Origin: Pacificibacter marinus
Lineage (GTDB): Bacteria; Pseudomonadota; Alphaproteobacteria; Rhodobacterales; Rhodobacteraceae
DNA: 64,000 nt
Direction: 5' to 3'
NCBI RefSeq assembly: GCF_900109555.1
Contig: NZ_FNZV01000002.1
Span: 124,001 to 188,000 of the forward strand
Part shown: positions 61,869 through 64,000 of the stretch, in pieces
Layout: each line of letters opens with the position of its first letter
How positions within the stretch are numbered: position 1 is the stretch's first letter
Translations under genes and position numbers: made by a program
The notes under the pieces: generated by a model
Databases searched by the model: none
What the model saw: the letters and a program-made list of their open reading frames with translations, nothing else
Told to the model about the DNA's origin: nothing

Positions 61869-62771
61869 TCATTGAAATGCTGACATGCCCGCTAGGTACT
61901 TCACTAAAAGTTGGGCTGCCTGCGGGAGCTTTCGGCCCTCTTTTCGAATGAGCGAAGACTGGCCGTCTGGGAAAATCGTGCGTGGGATCGCGCGCGCCAC
62001 CATGAGACCCGCTGAAAGTTCGCTTTCAACAACAAACCTTGGCAAGATCGTACACCCCATGTCGTTGCGCACGAACGCCTTGAGCGCAGAGATCGATCCT
62101 GTTTCGATCACCGCCCGCAGCCTTACCCCTTGCTTGGCTTCAACTGCCGTGATCATCGCCCCAATTCCAAAGCTCTTTGGGGGCACCGCGCAGGGTATCT
62201 CGGCAAGTTCATCCAATGTGAAAGGACGGCCTGAATCATATGACCCACCGCGTTTGACCAATCCTACAAGTGGTTGGGCGCAAGATGTTTGAACCCGCAC
62301 GTGCGGTGTTTTCGGAACATTATAGGCTAACCCTAAATGTGTCTGCTCTGACGTGACTTGATGCAGGACATCCTCTGTAGACCCGACTGACAGAGAAAAT
62401 GTGATGTCGGGGTAGGCTGATGAAAATGCAACCAAGGTGTTGTCAAACAAGTCACCAACAAATCCTTCGCCAACGGCGATTGATACATTGCCGCGCTTCA
62501 TACCCGCAAGGGCGTCAAACTCAGATTGAAGAAGGTCCAATACGCTTTCTTGTTGGGAGAGAAACGCGATCAACAATTCTCCCGCCTCGGTCGCGCGAAC
62601 GCCAAGTCGCCCACGTTCGACCAAGGTCGTGGCGAGAACTTTTTCGAGCGCAGAGATGTTGCGGCTGACGGTCGAAGGTTCCAAGCCCAGCTGTTCAGCG
62701 GCGGCACGCACTGTTCCACACTGAACTGCGGTCAGGAAGCAGGAGGTTTGTCTTGGATCAAGGTTTTGCAT
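61869..62771 (-). CDS. LysR-family regulator of the aldehyde dehydrogenase operon
   Basis: A 300-residue LysR-type regulator. The winged helix is LDPRQTSCFLTAVQCGTVRA then LGLEPSTVSRNISALEKVLA. The C-terminal ligand domain starts near residue 90 (GNVSIAVGEGFVGD). It lies 98 bases upstream of the hydroxyacid dehydrogenase on the same strand, so it may be the first gene of the operon or have its own transcript. The gap between them is the likely site of its action. Confidence 0.88.
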   Translation of the reverse strand: MQNLDPRQTSCFLTAVQCGTVRAAAEQLGLEPSTVSRNISALEKVLATTLVERGRLGVRATEAGELLIAFLSQQESVLDLLQSEFDALAGMKRGNVSIAVGEGFVGDLFDNTLVAFSSAYPDITFSLSVGSTEDVLHQVTSEQTHLGLAYNVPKTPHVRVQTSCAQPLVGLVKRGGSYDSGRPFTLDELAEIPCAVPPKSFGIGAMITAVEAKQGVRLRAVIETGSISALKAFVRNDMGCTILPRFVVESELSAGLMVARAIPRTIFPDGQSSLIRKEGRKLPQAAQLLVKYLAGMSAFQ

Positions 62772-62962
62772 ACACGACGTTTACCGCAACGAATTGTGCG
62801 TGATCAATGTATTTTATGCAATAAATAGGCGGTCTAAATCGCCGACAGCGGACATTGCTTATCCGTCAGCCGAACGGCATGCCTGTGACGCGCGAGTTGT
62901 TTGGACAGGTTTACACAATCCGCTATCAAGACGTTGTGAGGATGGTGGCTTGAACGAACACG

Positions 62963-62992
62963 TGGAGCGGCTCGAAATCGCGACAGGTCCAC
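62963..62992 (+). repeat. Imperfect 30-bp repeat, copy 2
   Basis: Matches 37905-37934 at 24 of 30 positions in the same orientation. It lies in the 274-base gap between the LysR gene and the ABC genes, which otherwise holds nothing I can name. Confidence 0.6.
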
Positions 62993-63045
62993 GAGCCCAG
63001 AGTTAAAATTTTGTGCAATACAGATATGATCCCAACAGTCCCTGA

Positions 63046-63696
63046 TCAATCACTCTCAGGCTTTTTTAAAGCAATGCAACGCCCTCCAATAACATGAGCA
63101 TCTGCTTCGTCATGTGTGACCATGAGCGCAGGTATACCGCGCGCTGCAATGTGCGAAAATGTAAAATGCCGTATTTCGTCACGTAGGCTTGAATCAAGTT
63201 TGGAAAATGGCTCATCAAGCAAAACCGCTTCAGGCTCGGCCAATAAGGTGCGCATAAGTGCTGCGCGCGCCCGCTGACCACCCGAAAGCGCCGCTGAATC
63301 ATCATCGTAACGACCGGCTAGACCAGCCTGCTTTAGGGCCGCCTCAACCGTGCTGCGCCGCATTGCGCGCCCTTTGATATGTGAAGGTAATCCGAATGCG
63401 AGGTTGTCTCCGACAGAAAGGTGCGGAAACAAGTGGGCGTCTTGAAACATCAACCCGACCTGACGGGTTTCTGCCGGTATCGTGCTTATTTCCCGCCCGT
63501 TGAGTTTAATCGAACCTGAACAACAGAAACCATGTGTCAGATGACCACCAATCGCATCTAAGAGCGTTGATTTCCCGACGCCGGACGGCCCCATCACGGT
63601 CACAACATCGCCCAGCGGCACGCTTAGCGTTAGGGGCGCGAATAGCAGTTCACCGCTTGGGGTTCGCAACGTAAGGGAGGTTAGATCAAGACTCAT
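63046..63696 (-). CDS. ABC transporter ATPase (YnjD/thiamine-type)
   Basis: A 216-residue nucleotide-binding subunit without a TOBE domain. Walker A is TVMGPSGVGKSTLLDAIGG, Q-loop MFQDAHLFPHLS, signature LSGGQRARAALMRTLL, Walker B AVLLDEPFSKLD and the switch His in ALMVTHDEADAHV. The short form and motif wording resemble YnjD and ThiQ. Its ATG overlaps the permease stop by four bases. The binding protein is probably beyond the window. Confidence 0.92.
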   Translation of the reverse strand: MSLDLTSLTLRTPSGELLFAPLTLSVPLGDVVTVMGPSGVGKSTLLDAIGGHLTHGFCCSGSIKLNGREISTIPAETRQVGLMFQDAHLFPHLSVGDNLAFGLPSHIKGRAMRRSTVEAALKQAGLAGRYDDDSAALSGGQRARAALMRTLLAEPEAVLLDEPFSKLDSSLRDEIRHFTFSHIAARGIPALMVTHDEADAHVIGGRCIALKKPESD

Positions 63697-64000
63697 GTTT
63701 GTATGGTTCCGTTCAGGTCGCGGCGGTTGCGGTGTAGGAAAGCGGGTATCAGAAACGCGGCTAAATAGGCCACAAATGGTAGCATTGTTTGCAATGCGGC
63801 ATAGACCCCAGTGACGCGCCGGTCAGAGCCAGACGATAGGGTGACAGCTTCGGTTGTGAGCGTCGCGATGCGGCCAGCACCCATAAAAAGGGTTGGCAAA
63901 TATTGAGCAACGGAAACCGCTACGCCTATGGCGGTCGCGGTTAGGATTGGACGTAACAATATGGGTAATTTAATCTTCACCAACCGTTTAAACGGACCGG
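63693..64000 (-). CDS. ABC transporter permease, C-terminal part (cut by window end)
   Basis: The last 102 or so residues of a permease on the minus strand, continuing past base 64000. The visible KIKLPILLRPILTATAIGVA resembles the stretch after the EAA loop of YnjC-type large permeases. Two hydrophobic segments follow, then HRNRRDLNGTIQT at the end. The gene is complete only outside the window; an internal ATG/GTG is not its start. Confidence 0.85.
   Translation of the reverse strand, partial: GPFKRLVKIKLPILLRPILTATAIGVAVSVAQYLPTLFMGAGRIATLTTEAVTLSSGSDRRVTGVYAALQTMLPFVAYLAAFLIPAFLHRNRRDLNGTIQT

Noticed and set aside
62794-63006. A 70-codon plus-strand frame across the second repeat copy
   Set aside because: No ribosome-binding site and no similarity; the repeat itself is matched at 37.9 kb in a region with in-frame stops.

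Overview
The window looks like a chromosome segment from an alphaproteobacterium of the Rhodobacterales (Roseobacter-type). The grounds are the gene families and their order: tyrS facing anmK, the F1 ATPase zeta inhibitor (DUF1476) beside purC-purS-purQ, a methionine synthase split into separate proteins, an RNase E with a long Lys/Arg/Pro tail, and operator sites that resemble those of the Rhodobacterales sugar regulator CceR. This is inference from recognised families; no database search was run.

Bases 1 to about 36,900 are mostly core genome. In order they hold tyrS (cut by the window start) and anmK; enolase with a readable promoter and operators; a Fur/Mur-type regulator; a TetR regulator; a CPA1 Na+/H+ antiporter; an EEP-family hydrolase; a YjdF-like membrane protein; SelO; a nucleoside hydrolase; a lipoprotein; SufE; the corrinoid protein, DUF1638 protein and homocysteine methyltransferase of a split methionine synthase, with a PA0069-type radical SAM gene on the other strand between them; an MprF-like lipid aminoacylator; the ATPase inhibitor and purCSQ; a DctB/DctD two-component pair whose DctD lacks GAFTGA; a HAD hydrolase; a periplasmic glycerophosphodiesterase; RNase E; CcdA; a hydrolase-like membrane protein coupled to a cytochrome P450; and a tightly overlapping cysK, mscS, alaX run that ends at tRNA-Ser(GGA).

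Bases 37,083 to about 57,500 have the features of an accessory block. Next to the tRNA lie the C-terminal half of a tyrosine recombinase and the first 35 or so codons of an IS3-type orfA. At the far side lie the core-binding part of another recombinase, a 14-bp tandem repeat and a second, different IS3 orfA scrap. Between them are three uptake-and-catabolism modules. The first is a polyamine-type ABC transporter with a quinone reductase, GST, Rid-family protein, DUF1028 protein, LysR and M20 deacylase, all on the minus strand. The second is an FMN hydroxyacid dehydrogenase, flavin monooxygenase, AroQ-like protein and GhrA-like reductase, also minus. Divergent from it is the third, a TRAP transporter operon with an arylmalonate-decarboxylase-like enzyme inserted between its binding protein and membrane genes. 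A perfect FNR-type box sits in the divergent region. An MFS exporter with a His-rich tail follows.

Bases 57,600 to 64,000 hold a LysR-headed operon (3-hydroxyisobutyrate-dehydrogenase family, aldehyde dehydrogenase, serine-acetyltransferase-like protein, glyoxalase-like VOC protein), then the ATPase and the 3' end of the permease of an ABC importer that runs off the window. A 30-bp imperfect repeat links 37.9 kb to 63.0 kb and may be another mobile-element scar. No CRISPR array, rRNA or intact transposase was seen.
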